Shown one piece after another: positions 33,464 to 44,404 of a DNA stretch of 64,000 nucleotides. Made by a program: the position numbers and the translations under genes. Location of the stretch: positions 376,699-440,698 of the forward strand of contig CM053258.1 of assembly GCA_028583405.1 (NCBI GenBank). Direction: 5' to 3'. This DNA is from Pogonophryne albipinna (taxonomy: Eukaryota > Chordata > Actinopteri > Perciformes > Artedidraconidae). A model generated the notes under the pieces. That model worked only from the letters and a program-made list of their open reading frames with translations. It ran no database searches and was not told where the DNA came from. Within the stretch, counting starts at the first letter, position 1. Each line of letters opens with the position of its first letter.

Positions 33464-34196
33464 ACGGGGATCACTATTGCATTACAACTCCCCACCGCTC
33501 AAATATAACCAACCTCTCTGCCGTTTCCTCCCCCACAGGAACACAGCTGGAACTACTGGAAGAAGGCTTCAGGGCGGACCTCCACACCTTCCACAGGCGG
33601 ATTAAGATCATGGACCACTTCCTGGGGAGCCAGGGGCGGCAGCCTGTCCTGTTCACCGGACCGTCCACCTGGGAACACGGCCACACAACTCATCAATACA
33701 AATCGACTAGCACTCACACATTGGTGCCCCCTCCCACATAGTACACACAACATCAGCCAGGAACAACACATTATTAAAACATTAGGTAACAGCCAACACA
33801 TAGTCATCAAACCTGCAGATAAGGGGGGTCAAGTAGTCACAGGATAGGGACAATTATAAACTGGAAGCACATGGGCAGTTAAATGACAACACATACCACA
33901 GATTACTGACGCACTCCAATTAGAAACACAAACACTAGGGACATTACAGCAACACTTTACACCAACAAAATCAATATCTGGATGGTCCGGAGGAGCCCAG
34001 GCCCCGCCTCTTCTACCTGCTCCCCAAGACCCACGAGCCTGTGGAGACGTGGGCGGTCCCCTGTGGAGACGTGGACGGTCCCCTGTGGAGACGTGGACGG
34101 TCCCCTGTGGTTCCGGTCGGCCGCCCCATCGTCAGCGACTGCGGCTCAGAATCCCACAACATGACAGAATACATAGATCGTTGTATTAACCCTTCT
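33464..34196 (+). pseudogene. Penelope-like element, N-terminal RT region, truncated
   Basis: Directly after the SGNH-like stop the plus strand shows, across several frames: ITNLSAV...LELLEEGF (33500-33570), LHTFHRRIKIMDHF, FTGPSTWE, HIVIKPADKGG near 33805-33830, FYLLP/PKTHEP-type remnants near 34010-34030, and GRPIVSDCGSES with EYID at about 34120-34180. These are N-terminal and first fingers motifs of Penelope-like reverse transcriptases. Several stops and shifts break it. A short tandem GTGGAGACGTGG repeat (34039-34105) has expanded inside it. The catalytic palm and the GIY-YIG endonuclease are absent; the element stops near 34196. Confidence 0.7.
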
Positions 34197-34430
34197 CTTG
34201 CGTTTCGGGTCCAAAGTGACCGAATGACTTTTATTTGAATCATAAATAATGTGTTTTTCATCCAATTGCCTCAAGACTTTCTGTTACCCTCCACACGAGG
34301 CCTCTGAACGTACACACGTGATGGTCACCACTCGCTTTGAATTTTGAGTGATTTATTCAACAGTGAAACACCCTTGATGCTTTCGGTCAGATTTGACCGC
34401 CATAGAAAATGATTGGGTTTGAGTGCATTC
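34197..34430. other. unassigned sequence, DNA-transposon-like motifs
   Basis: TTAACCC at 34188 is followed by TTTCGGGTCCAAAGTGACCG, and TTTCGGTCAGATTTGACCGC lies at 34381. The paired CGGTC...GACCG words and the TTAA resemble piggyBac-type termini of fish. No matching right end was found, so I leave it unassigned. Confidence 0.25.
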
Positions 34431-34890
34431 CACTGAACAAAGATATCAACGCAACACTTTTGTTTTTGCTCCCATTTCTCATGAGATGAACTCAAAGATC
34501 TAAAACATTTTCTATAAACACAAAATAACCATTTCTCTTAAATATCGTTCACAACTCTGAAAGAATGTGTGATAGTGAGCACTTCTCCTTTGCCGAGATA
34601 ATCCATCCCACCTCACAGGTGTGGCATATCAAGATGCTGATTAGACAGCATGATTATTGCACAGGTGTGCCTTAGGCTGGCCACAATAAAAGGCCACTCT
34701 GAAACGTGCAGTTTTGCTTTATTGGGGGGGTCTGGGGGGGTCCGAAAACCAGTCAGTATCTGGTATGAGGGGTAGGGTTAGGGGTAGGGGTAATGTTGTG
34801 AATCGAGTGGCCTGTGTTCGTCGTCCACAACATACGCCTGCTCATACCATAACCCCACCACCACCATGGGCCACTCGATTCACAACATTA
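34431..34890. mobile_element. Tc1/mariner-type transposon remnant
   Basis: From CACTGAACAAAGATATCAAC onward the sequence follows a widespread vertebrate Tc1-type element as I remember it (ACGCAACACTTTTG, GAGATAATCCATCCCACCTC, ACAATAAAAGGCCACTCTG). It breaks at about 34766. A piece from the middle of the transposase gene follows at 34813-34868: the minus strand reads GGGGVMV, then a stop where Trp is expected, then AG with GRRTQ near. Most of the transposase is deleted and telomere-like sequence borders both sides of this inner piece. Confidence 0.75.
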
Positions 34891-34913
34891 CCCTAACCCC
34901 TAACCCTAACCCT
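34768..34913. repeat. inverted repeat with telomere-like outer arms
   Basis: 22-base arms at 34791-34812 and 34869-34890 are perfect reverse complements. Outside them, G-rich TAGGGTTAGGGG-type sequence on the left mirrors CCCTAACCCC-type sequence on the right. The 56-base spacer is transposase-derived. The transcript or a single strand could form a strong hairpin. Confidence 0.9.
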
Positions 34914-35283
34914 AACCCTAACCCTACCCCTAACCCTACCCCTAACCCCTACCCCTAACCCTAATCCTACCCCTAACCCTACCCCTAACCCTACCCCTAA
35001 CCCCTAACCCTACCCCTAACCCTAACCCTACCCCTAACCCCTAACCCTACCCCTAACCCTACCCCTAACCCCTAACTCTACCCCTAACCGTACCCCTAAC
35101 CCCTAACCCTACACCTAACCCTACCCCTAACCCTACCCCTAACCCCTAACCCTACCCCTAACACTAACCCTACCCCTAACCCCTAACCCTACCCCTACCC
35201 CTAACCCTAATCCTACCCCTAACCCCTAACCCCTAACCCTAACCCTACCCCTAACCCCTAACCCTACCCCTAACCCGTAACCC
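34891..35283. repeat. telomere-like CCCTAA/CCCCTAA array
   Basis: About 390 bases of CCCTAA mixed with CCCCTAA and ACCCCT units. The vertebrate telomere repeat is CCCTAA on this strand, so this is a degenerate interstitial telomere-like block or a minisatellite seeded from one. Pure (CCCTAA) runs are limited to a few units near 34900-34925. Confidence 0.9.
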
Positions 35284-35373
35284 GTTTAATATCGGGGTAC
35301 CCATCCCTACCTGAGACACAGTGTCGTGAAAAAAAAAAAAGACCCGCCAAAGGGGTCTTTGGGGCTTAACAGG
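35284..35373. other. short unique spacer with small hairpin
   Basis: It contains a 12-A run (35330-35341) followed by GACCCGCCAAAGGGGTC, a 5-bp-stem hairpin. It separates the telomere-like array from the 81-bp array. There is no gene. Confidence 0.4.
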
Positions 35374-38300
35374 TTAATGTCTGCAGTTAGTGATAGGAGT
35401 GAGGCGTTCAGGTGACAGCAGAAGGTGGGAACTGGCAGCATCTCTTTCAGTTAGTTAATGTCTGCAGTTAGTGATAGGGGAGTGAGGCGTTCAGGTGACA
35501 GCAGAAGGTGGGAACTGGCAGTCTCTCTTTCAGTTAGTTAATGTCTGCAGTTAGTGATAGGAGTGAGGCGTTCAGGTGACAGCAGAAGGTGGGAACTGGC
35601 AGCATCTCTTTCAGTTAGTTAATGTCTGCAGTTAGTGATAGGAGTGAGGCGTTCAGGTGACAGCAGAAGGTGGGAACTGGCAGCATCTCTTTCAGTTAGT
35701 TAATGTCTGCAGTTAGTGATAGGAGTGAGGCGTTCAGGTGACAGCAGAAGGTGGAAACTGGCAGTCTCTCTTTCAGTTAGTTAATGTCTGCAGTTAGTGA
35801 TAGGTTTGAGGCGTTCAGGTGACAGCAGAAGGTGGGAACTGGCAGCATCTCTTTCAGTTAGTTAATGTCTGCAGTTAGTGATAGGGGAGTGAGGCGTTCA
35901 GGTGACAGCAGAAGGTGGGAACTGGCAGTCTCTCTTTCAGTTAGTTAATGTCTGCAGTTAGTGATAGGAGTGAGGCGTTCAGGTAACAGCAGAAGGTGGG
36001 AACTGGCAGCATTTCTTTCAGTTAGTTAATGTCTGCAGTTAGTGATAGGAGTGAGGCGTTCAGGTGACAGCAGAAGGTGGGAACTGGCATTCTCTCTTTC
36101 AGTTAATTAATGTCTGCAGTTAGTGATAGGGGAGTGAGGCGTTCAGGTGACAGCAGAAGGAGGGAAATGGCAGTTTCTCTTTCAGATAGTTAATGTCTGC
36201 AGTTAGTGATAGGGGAGTGAGGCGTTCAGGTGACAGCAGAAGGTGGGAACTGGCAGCATCTCTTTCAGTTAGTTAATGTCTGCAGTTAGTGATAGGGGAG
36301 TGAGGCGTTCAGGTGACAGCAGAAGGTGGGAACGGGCAGCATCTCTTTCAGTTAGTTAATGTCTGCAGTTAGTGATAGGGGAGTGAGGCGTTCAGGTGAC
36401 AGCAGAAGGTGGGAACTGGCAGCATCTCTTTCAGTTAGTTAATGTCTGCAGTTAGTGATAGGGGTGAGGCGTTCAGGTGACAGCATAAGGTGGGAACTGG
36501 CAGTCTCTCTTTCAGTTAGTTAATGTCTGCAGTTAGTGATAGGAGTGAGGCGTTCAGGTGACAGCAGAAGGTGGGAACTGGCAGCATCTCTTTCAGTTAG
36601 TTAATGTCTGCAGTTAGTGATAGGGGAGTGAGGCGTTCAGGTGACAGCAGAAGGTGGGAACTGGCAGTCTCTCTTTCAGTTAGTTAATGTCTGCAGTTAG
36701 TGATAAGAGTGAGGCGTTCAGGTGACAGCAGAAGGTGGGAACTGGCAGTATCTCTTTCAGTTAGTTAATGTCTGCAGTTAGTGATAGGAGTGAGGCGTTC
36801 AGGTAACAGCAGAAGGTGGGAACTGGCAGCATCTCTTTCAGTTAGTTAATGTCTGCAGTTAGTGATAGGAGTGAGGCGTTCAGGTGACAGCAGAAGGTGG
36901 GAACTGGCAGTCTCTCTTTCAGTTAGTTAATGTCTGCAGTTAGTGATAGGGGAGTGAGGCGTTCAGGTGACAGCATAAGGTGGGAACTGGCAGTCTCTCT
37001 TTCAGTTAGTTAATGTCTGCAGTTAGTGATAGGGGTGAGGCGTTCAGGTGACAGCATAAGGTGGGAACTGGCAGTCTCTCTTTCAGTTAGTTAATGTCTG
37101 CAGTTAGTGATAGGAGTGAGGCGTTCAGGTAACAGCAGAAGGTGGGAACTGGCAGCATCTCTTTCAGTTAGTTAATGTCTGCAGTTAGTGATAGGAGTGA
37201 GGCGTTCAGGTGACAGCAGAAGGTGGGAACTGGCAGTCTCTCTTTCAGTTAGTTAATGTCTGCAGTTAGTGATAGGGGAGTGAGGCGTTCAGGTGACAGC
37301 ATAAGGTGGGAACTGGCAGTCTCTCTTTCAGTTAGTTAATGTCTGCAGTTAGTGATAGGGGTGAGGCGTTCAGGTGACAGCATAAGGTGGGAACTGGCAG
37401 TCTCTCTTTCAGTTAGTTAATGTCTGCAGTTAGTGATAGGAGTGAGGCGTTCAGGTGACAGCAGAAGGTGGGAACTGGCAGCATCTCTTTCAGTTAGTTA
37501 ATGTCTGCAGTTAGTGATAGGGGAGTGAGGCGTTCAGGTGACAGCAGAAGGTGGGAACTGGCAGTCTCTCTTTCAGTTAGTTAATGTCTGCAGTTAGTGA
37601 TAGGAGTGAGGCGTTCAGGTAAGAGCAGAAGGTGGGAACTGGCAGCATCTCTTTCAGTTAGTTAATGTCTGCAGTTAGTGATAGGAGTGAGGCGTTCAGG
37701 TGACAGCAGAAGGTGGGAACGGGCAGCATCTCTTTCAGTTAGTTAATGTCTGCAGTTAGTGATAGGGGAGTGAGGCGTTCAGGTGACAGCAGAAGGTGGG
37801 AACTGGCAGTCTCTCTTTCAGTTAGTTAATGTCTGCAGTTAGTGATAAGAGTGAGGCGTTCAGGTGACAGCAGAAGGTGGGAACTGGCAGTCTCTCTTTC
37901 AGTTAGTTAATGTCTGCAGTTAGTGATAAGAGTGAGGCGTTCAGGTGACAGCAGAAGGTGGGAACTGGCAGCATCTCTTTCAGTTAGTTAATGTCTGCAG
38001 TTAGTGATAGGGGAGTGAGGCGTTCAGGTGACAGCAGAAGGTGGGAACTGGCAGCATCTCTTTCAGTTAGTTAATGTCTGCAGTTAGTGATAGGAGTGAG
38101 GCGTTCAGGTGACAGCAGAAGGTGGGAACTGGCAGTCTCTCTTTCAGTTAGTTAATGTCTGCAGTTAGTGATAGGGGAGTGAGGCGTTCAGGTGACAGCA
38201 GAAGGTGAGAACTGGCAGTCTCTCTTTCAGTTAGTTAATGTCTGCAGTTAGTGATAGGAGTGAGGCGTTCAGGTAACAGCAGAAGGTGGGAACTGGCAGC

Positions 38301-41300
38301 ATCTCTTTCAGTTAGTTAATGTCTGCAGTTAGTGATAGGAGTGAGGCGTTCAGGTGACAGCAGAAGGTGGGAACTGGCAGCATCTCTTTCAGTTAGTTAA
38401 TGTCTGCAGTTAGTGATAGGAGTGAGGCGTTCAGGTGACAGCAGAAGGTGGGAACTGGCAGCATCTCTTTCAGTTAGTTAATGTCTGCAGTTAGTGATAG
38501 GAGTGAGGCGTTCAGGTGACAGCAGAAGGTGGGAACGGGCAGCATCTCTTTCAGTTAGTTAATGTCTGCAGTTAGTGATAGGGGAGTGAGGCGTTCAGGT
38601 GACAGCAGAAGGTGGGAACTGGCAGTCTCTCTTTCAGTTAGTTAATGTCTGCAGTTAGTGATAAGAGTGAGGCGTTCAGGTGACAGCAGAAGGTGGGAAC
38701 TGGCAGCATCTCTTTCAGTTAGTTAATGTCTGCAGTTAGTGATAGGGGAGTGAGGCGTTCAGGTGACAGCAGAAGGTGGGAACTGGCAGCATCTCTTTCA
38801 GTTAGTTAATGTCTGCAGTTAGTGATAGGAGTGAGGCGTTCAGGTGACAGCAGAAGGTGGGAACTGGCATTCTCTCTTTCAGTTAGTTAATGTCTGCAGT
38901 TAGTGATAGGAGTGAGGCGTTCAGGTAACAGCAGAAGGTGTTAACTGGCAGCATCTCTTTCAGTTAGTTAATGTCTGCAGTTAGTGATAGGAGTGAGGCG
39001 TTCAGGTGACAGCAGAAGGTGGGAACTGGCAGTCTCTCTTTCAGTTAGTTAATGTCTGCAGTTAGTGATAGGGGAGTGAGGCGTTCAGGTGACAGCATAA
39101 GGTGGGAACTGGCAGTCTCTCTTTCAGTTAGTTAATGTCTGCAGTTAGTGATAGGAGTGAGGCGTTCAGGTGACAGCAGAAGGTGGGAACTGGCAGTCTC
39201 TCTTTCAGTTAGTTAATGTCTGCAGTTAGTGATAGGAGTGAGGCGTTCAGGTGACAGCAGAAGGTGGGAACTGGCAGTCTCTCTTTCAGTTAGTTAATGT
39301 CTGCAGTTAGTGATAGGGGAGTGAGGCGTTCAGGTGACAGCATAAGGTGGGAACTGGCATTCTCTCTTTCAGTTAGTTAATGTCTGCAGTTAGTGATAGG
39401 AGTGAGGCGTTCAGTTGACAGCAGAAGGTGGGAACTGGCAGTCTCTCTTTCAGTTAGTTAATGTCTGCAGTTAGTGATTGGAGTGAGGCGTTCAGGTGAC
39501 AGCAGAAGGTGGGAACTGGCAGCATCTCTTTCAGTTAGTTAATGTCTGCAGTTAGTGATAGGAGTGAGGCGTTCAGGTGACAGCAGAAGGTGGGAACTGG
39601 CAGTCATCTCTTTCAGTTAGTTAATGTCTGCAGTTAGTGATAGGAGTGAGGCGTTCAGGTGACAGCAGAAGGTGGGAACTGGCAGTCTCTCTTTCAGTTA
39701 GTTAATGTCTGCAGTTAGTGATAGGAGTGAGGCGTTCAGGTGACAGCAGAAGGTGGGAACTGGCAGCATCTCTTTCAGTTAGTTAATGTCTGCAGTTAGT
39801 GATAGGAGTGAGGCGTTCAGGTGACAGCAGAAGGTGGGAACTGGCAGTCTCTCTTTCAGTTAGTTAATGTCTGCAGTTAGTGATAGGAGTGAGGCGTTCA
39901 GGTGACAGCAGAAGGTGGGAACTGGCAGTCTCTCTTTCAGTTAGTTAATGTCTGCAGTTAGTGATAGGAGTGAGGCGTTCAGGTGACAGCAGAAGGTGGG
40001 AACTGGCAGTCATCTCTTTCAGTTAGTTAATGTCTGCAGTTAGTGATAGGAGTGAGGCGTTCAGGTGACAGCAGAAGGTGGGAACTGGCAGCATCTCTTT
40101 CAGTTAGTTAATGTCTGCAGTTAGTGATAGGGAGTGAGGCGTTCAGGTGACAGCAGAAGGTGGGAACTGGCAGTCATCTCTTTCAGTTAGTTAATGTCTG
40201 CAGTTAGTGATAGGGAGTGAGGCGTTCAGGTGACAGCAGAAGGTGGGAACTGGCAGTCTTTCTTTCAGTTAGTTAATGTCTGCAGTTAGTGATAGGATTG
40301 AGGCGTTCAGGTAACAGCAGAAGGTGGGAACTGGCAGCATCTCTTTCAGTTAGTTAATGTCTGCAGTTAGTGATAGGAGTGAGGCGTTCAGGTGACAGCA
40401 GAAGGTGGGAACTGGCAGTCTCTCTTTCAGTTAGTTAATGTCTGCAGTTAGTGATAGGGGAGTGAGGCGTTCAGGTGACAGCAGAAGGTGGGAACTGGCA
40501 GTCTCTCTTTCAGTTAGTTAATGTCTGCAGTTAGTGATAGGAGTGAGGCGTTCAGGTGACAGCAGAAGGTGGGAACTGGCAGTCTCTCTTTCAGTTAGTT
40601 AATGTCTGCAGTTAGTGATAGGGGAGTGAGGCGTTCAGGTGACAGCAGAAGGTGGGAACTGGCAGCATCTCTTTCAGTTAGTTAATGTCTGCAGTTAGTG
40701 ATAGGGGAGTGAGGCGTTCAGGTGACAGCAGAAGGTGGGAACTGGCAGCATCTCTTTCAGTTAGTTAATGTCTGCAGTTAGTGATAGGGGAGTGAGGCGT
40801 TCAGGTGACAGCAGAAGGTGGGAACTGGCAGTCTCTCTTTCAGTTAGTTAATGTCTGCAGTTAGTGATAGGAGTGAGGCGTTCAGGTGACAGCAGAAGTT
40901 GGGAACTGGCATCATCTCTTTCAGTTAGTTAATGTCTGCAGTTAGTGATAGGAGTGAGGCGTTCAGGTGACAGCAGAAGGTGGGAACTGGCAGTCTCTCT
41001 TTCAGTTAGTTAATGTCTGCAGTTAGTGATAGGAGTGAGGCGTTCAGATGACAGCAGAAGGTGGGAACTGGCAGCATCTCTTTCAGTTAGTTAATGTCTG
41101 CAGTTAGTGATAGGAGTGAGGCGTTCAGGTGACAGCAGAAGGTGGGAACTGGCAGTCTCTCTTTCAGTTAGTTAATGTCTGCAGTTAGTGATAGGCGTGA
41201 GGCGTTCAGGTGACAGCAGAAGGTGGGAACTGGCAGTCTCTCTTTCAGTTAGTTAATGTCTGCAGTTAGTGATAGGAGTGAGGCGTTCAGGTGACAGCAG

Positions 41301-42650
41301 AAGGTGGGAACTGGCAGTCTCTCTTTCAGTTAGTTAATGTCTGCAGTTAGTGATAGGAGTGAGGCGTTCAAGTGACAGCAGAAGGTGGGAACTGGCAGCA
41401 TCTCTTTCAGTTAGTTAATGTCTGCAGTTAGTGATAGGGGAGTGAGGCGTTCAGGTGACAGCAGAAGGTGGGAACTGGCAGTCTCTCTTTCAGTTAGTTA
41501 ATGTCTGCAGTTAGTGATAGGGGAGTGAGGCGTTCAGGTGACAGCAGAAGGTGGGAACTGGCAGTCTCTCTTTCAGTTAGTTAATGTCTGCAGTTAGTGA
41601 TAGGAGTGAGGCGTTCAGGTGACAGCAGAAGGTGGGAACTGGCAGTCTATCTTTCAGTTAGTTAATGTCTGCAGTTAGTGATAGGAGTGAGGCGTTCAGG
41701 TGACAGCAGAAGGTGGGAACTGGCAGCATCTCTTTCAGTTAGTTAATGTCTGCAGTTAGTGATAGGAGTGAGGCGTTCAGGTGACAGCAGAAGGTGGGAA
41801 CTGGCAGTCTCTCTTTCAGTTAGTTAATGTCTGCAGTTAGTGATAGGGGAGTGAGGCGTTCAGGTGACAGCAGAAGGTGGGAACTGGCAGTCTGTCTTTC
41901 AGTTAGTTAATGTCTGCAGTTAGTGATAGGAGTGAGGCGTTCAGGTGACAGCAGAAGGTGGAAACTGGCAGTCTCTCTTTCAGTTAGTTAATGTCTGCAG
42001 TTAGTGATAGGAGTGAGGCGTTCAGGTGACAGCAGAAGGTGGGAACTGGCAGCATCTTTTTCAGTTAGTTAATGTCTGCAGTTAGTGATAGGAGTGAGGC
42101 GTTCAGGTGACATCAGAAGGTGGGAACTGGCATTCTCTCTTTCAGTTAGTTAATGTCTGCAGTTAGTGATAGGAGTGAGGCGTTCAGGTGACAGCAGAAG
42201 GTGGGAACTGGCAGTCTCTCTTTCAGTTAGTTAATGTCTGCAGTTAGTGATAGGGGAGTGAGGCGTTCAGGTGACAGCAGAAGGTGGGAACTGGCAGTCT
42301 CTCTTTCAGTTAGTTAATGTCTGCAGTTAGTGATAGGAGTGAGGCGTTCAGGTGACAACAGAAGGTGGGAACTGGCAGCATCTCTTTCAGTTAGTTAATG
42401 TCTGCAGTTAGTGATAGGAGTGAGGCGTTCAGGTGACAGCAGAAGGTGGGAACTGGCAGTCTCTCTTTCAGTTAGTTAATGTCTGCAGTTAGTGATAGGT
42501 TTGAGGCGTTCAGGTGACAGCAGAAGGTGGGAACTGTTAGCATCTCTTTCAGTTAGTTAATGTCTGCAGTTAGTGATAGGAGTGAGGCGTTCAGGTGACA
42601 GCAGAAGGTGGGAACTGGCAGCATCTCTTTCAGTTAGTTAATGTCTGTTA
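35374..42650. repeat. 81-bp satellite, about 90 copies, 7.3 kb
   Basis: The unit runs from TTAGTTAATGTCTGCAGTTA through GCGTTCAGGTGACAGCAG to CTCTTTCAG. Lengths of 80-83 bases come from two variable sites: GATAGGAGTG versus GATAGGGGAGTG, and GGCAGCATCTC versus GGCAGTCTCTC. Many copies alternate between the states. A PstI site (CTGCAG) is present in essentially every unit. The array is complete at both edges within the window. Confidence 0.98.
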
Positions 42651-42839
42651 ACACATTTTTTAACTGCAAATATCTCTTATATATATTTCACTCTAAAAAC
42701 CAAAAGCTGTGAATGTCTCCAACAACGTCAGCTGACAGGAAGTAAACACTCTTTATGACCTTTATTAAGGATGTTTGAAGATGGAAAAGACATGAAAGCT
42801 TCACATGGAGACCCTCGATAAGAGTCTTTACCAGTCTCC

Positions 42840-43058
42840 TTTATTCTCTGCAGACGGGCTGCCGTCTGATATGTAGACAGACATTGATTATTGAATTATT
42901 GGATGGATTTCTGGTAGAGATAAACAGTCCCGCTGAGGAAGCGCTCCTCTGTCCTGCTGGCCTCCACAGCCCCTCGTCCTCCATCAGCTGCAGCTCTCTC
43001 TGCAGATCCTTCCCGTAGTCCTCTGATGGAGACCCTCCCGCCATGCACACAAACCCTC
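42840..43058 (-). CDS. mettl27: METTL27-like methyltransferase, last exon
   Basis: The acceptor CTGTTTCCTGCAG lies just above 43058. The exon continues the KPG|G junction and reads GFVCMAGG, then ELQLMEDEGLW. In the visible frame the end of the protein is unlike the family. One frame over, the same DNA reads ERFLSGTVYLYQKSIQ and a stop at 42898-42896, which is the normal type of C-terminus (GxVYLY). A net frameshift therefore lies near the GLW codons (about 42960-42975): either a deletion in the gene or a sequence error. A poly(A) signal AATAAA (minus strand) lies at 42840-42845. METTL27 (formerly WBSCR27) is a small SAM-dependent methyltransferase of unknown substrate. Confidence 0.75.
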
Positions 43059-43261
43059 CTGCAGGAAACAGCCCCTCACCATCAGTTATCAAGACTCCTG
43101 TTCATGTGCTGCGTGCAGGTGATGAACCACCACAGAGCAGCTCATAGTTATGCTGCTATAGACTGAAGACTAAGAGACATGTGTACTTTGTGATAATGTG
43201 CTGTATAATTAAACATTGATTGATTACTAACGATGCTCCATGTTTGTGAGAGTCCTGTTAC

Positions 43262-43354
43262 CTGGTTTGGCGGCGTGGCAGAGCTCCCTAACAACACTGA
43301 CCGGTGCAAAACCAGCACCCAGCCCCCCGACCAGAATCACCACATCGAACACAC
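43262..43354 (-). CDS. mettl27: METTL27-like methyltransferase, penultimate exon
   Basis: A 93-base exon between acceptor CTCCTGGTTTCAG and donor GTAACAGG. It encodes GVFDVVILVGGLGAG and VSVVRELCHAAKPG, the post-SAM-motif strand and helix typical of METTL27 (human: V.IVGALS.GQVP...KPGG). Phase joins correctly to both neighbours: the split G|GT codon upstream and G|GA downstream. No defect is visible in this exon. Confidence 0.8.
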
Positions 43355-43386
43355 CTGAAACCAGGAGGAAAGGAGTCAGTTTCCAG

Positions 43387-44404
43387 AGATAAACTGGGTA
43401 ACCATCAGCAGTGTGGGTACACTGTGCCAGTCTGTGTGGGCAGAGATAAACTGGGTAACCATCAGCAGTGTGGGTGCACTGTACCAGTCTGTGTGGGCAG
43501 AGATAAACTGGGTAACCATCAGCAGTGTGGGTGCACTGTACCAGTCTGTGTGGGCAGAGATAAACTGGGTAACCATCAGCAGTGTGGGTGCACTGTACCA
43601 GTCTGTGTGGGCAGAGATAAACTGGGTAACCATCAGCAGTGTGGGTGCACTGTACCAGTCTGTGTGGGCAGAGATAAACTGGGTAACCATCAGCAGTGTG
43701 GGTGCACTGTACCAGTCTGTGTGGGCAGAGATAAACTGGGTAACCATCAGCAGTGTGGGTACACTGTGCCAGTCTGTGTGGGCAGAGATAAACTGGGTAA
43801 CCATCAGCAGTGTGGGTACACTGTGCCAGTCTGTGTGGGCAGAGATAAACTGGGTAACCATCAGCAGTGTGGGTGCACTGTACCAGTCTGTGTGGGCAGA
43901 GATAAACTGGGTAACCATCAGCAGTGTGGGTGCACTGTACCAGTCTGTGTGGGCAGAGATAAACTGGGTAACCATCAGCAGTGTGGGTGCACTGTACCAG
44001 TCTGTGTGGGCAGAGATAAACTGGGTAACCATCAGCAGTGTGGGTACACTGTACCAGTCTGTGTGGGCAGAGATAAACTGGGTAACCATCAGCAGTGTGG
44101 GTGCACTGTACCAGTCTGTGTGGGCAGAGATAAACTGGGTAACCATCAGCAGTGTGGGTACACTGTGCCAGTCTGTGTGGGCAGAGATAAACTGGGTAAC
44201 CATCAGCAGTGTGGGTGCACTGTACCAGTCTGTGTGGGCAGAGATAAACTGGGTAACCATCAGCAGTGTGGGTGCACTGTACCAGTCTGTGTGGGCAGAG
44301 ATAAACTGGGTAACCATCAGCAGTGTGGGTGCACTGTGCCAGTCTGTGTGGGCAGAGATAAACTGGGTAACCATCAGCAGTGTGGGTGCACTGTACCAGT
44401 CTGT
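43387..44404. repeat. 57-bp intronic minisatellite carrying a splice donor, 18 copies
   Basis: Unit starts at 43387 and 43444 give 57 bp. On the minus (gene) strand each unit reads GTACAGTGCACCC..., CTGCTGATGG, then TTTATCTCTGCCCACACAG and ACTG before the next GTACAG. The last boundary coincides with the real exon end at 44397, so the unit copies the exon-intron junction. In 5 of the 18 junctions the donor GT is GC. It occupies almost the whole 1042-base intron. Confidence 0.95.

Noticed and set aside
34891..35283. A true chromosome end
   Set aside because: The repeat is degenerate, internal and only 390 bases long.
35330..35357. Transcription terminator hairpin
   Set aside because: The stem is only 5 bp and the context is eukaryotic; factor-independent terminators do not apply.
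34189..35376. Complete piggyBac element from TTAA at 34189 to TTAA near 35374
   Set aside because: The two ends are not inverted copies of each other; only the left end has suggestive words.
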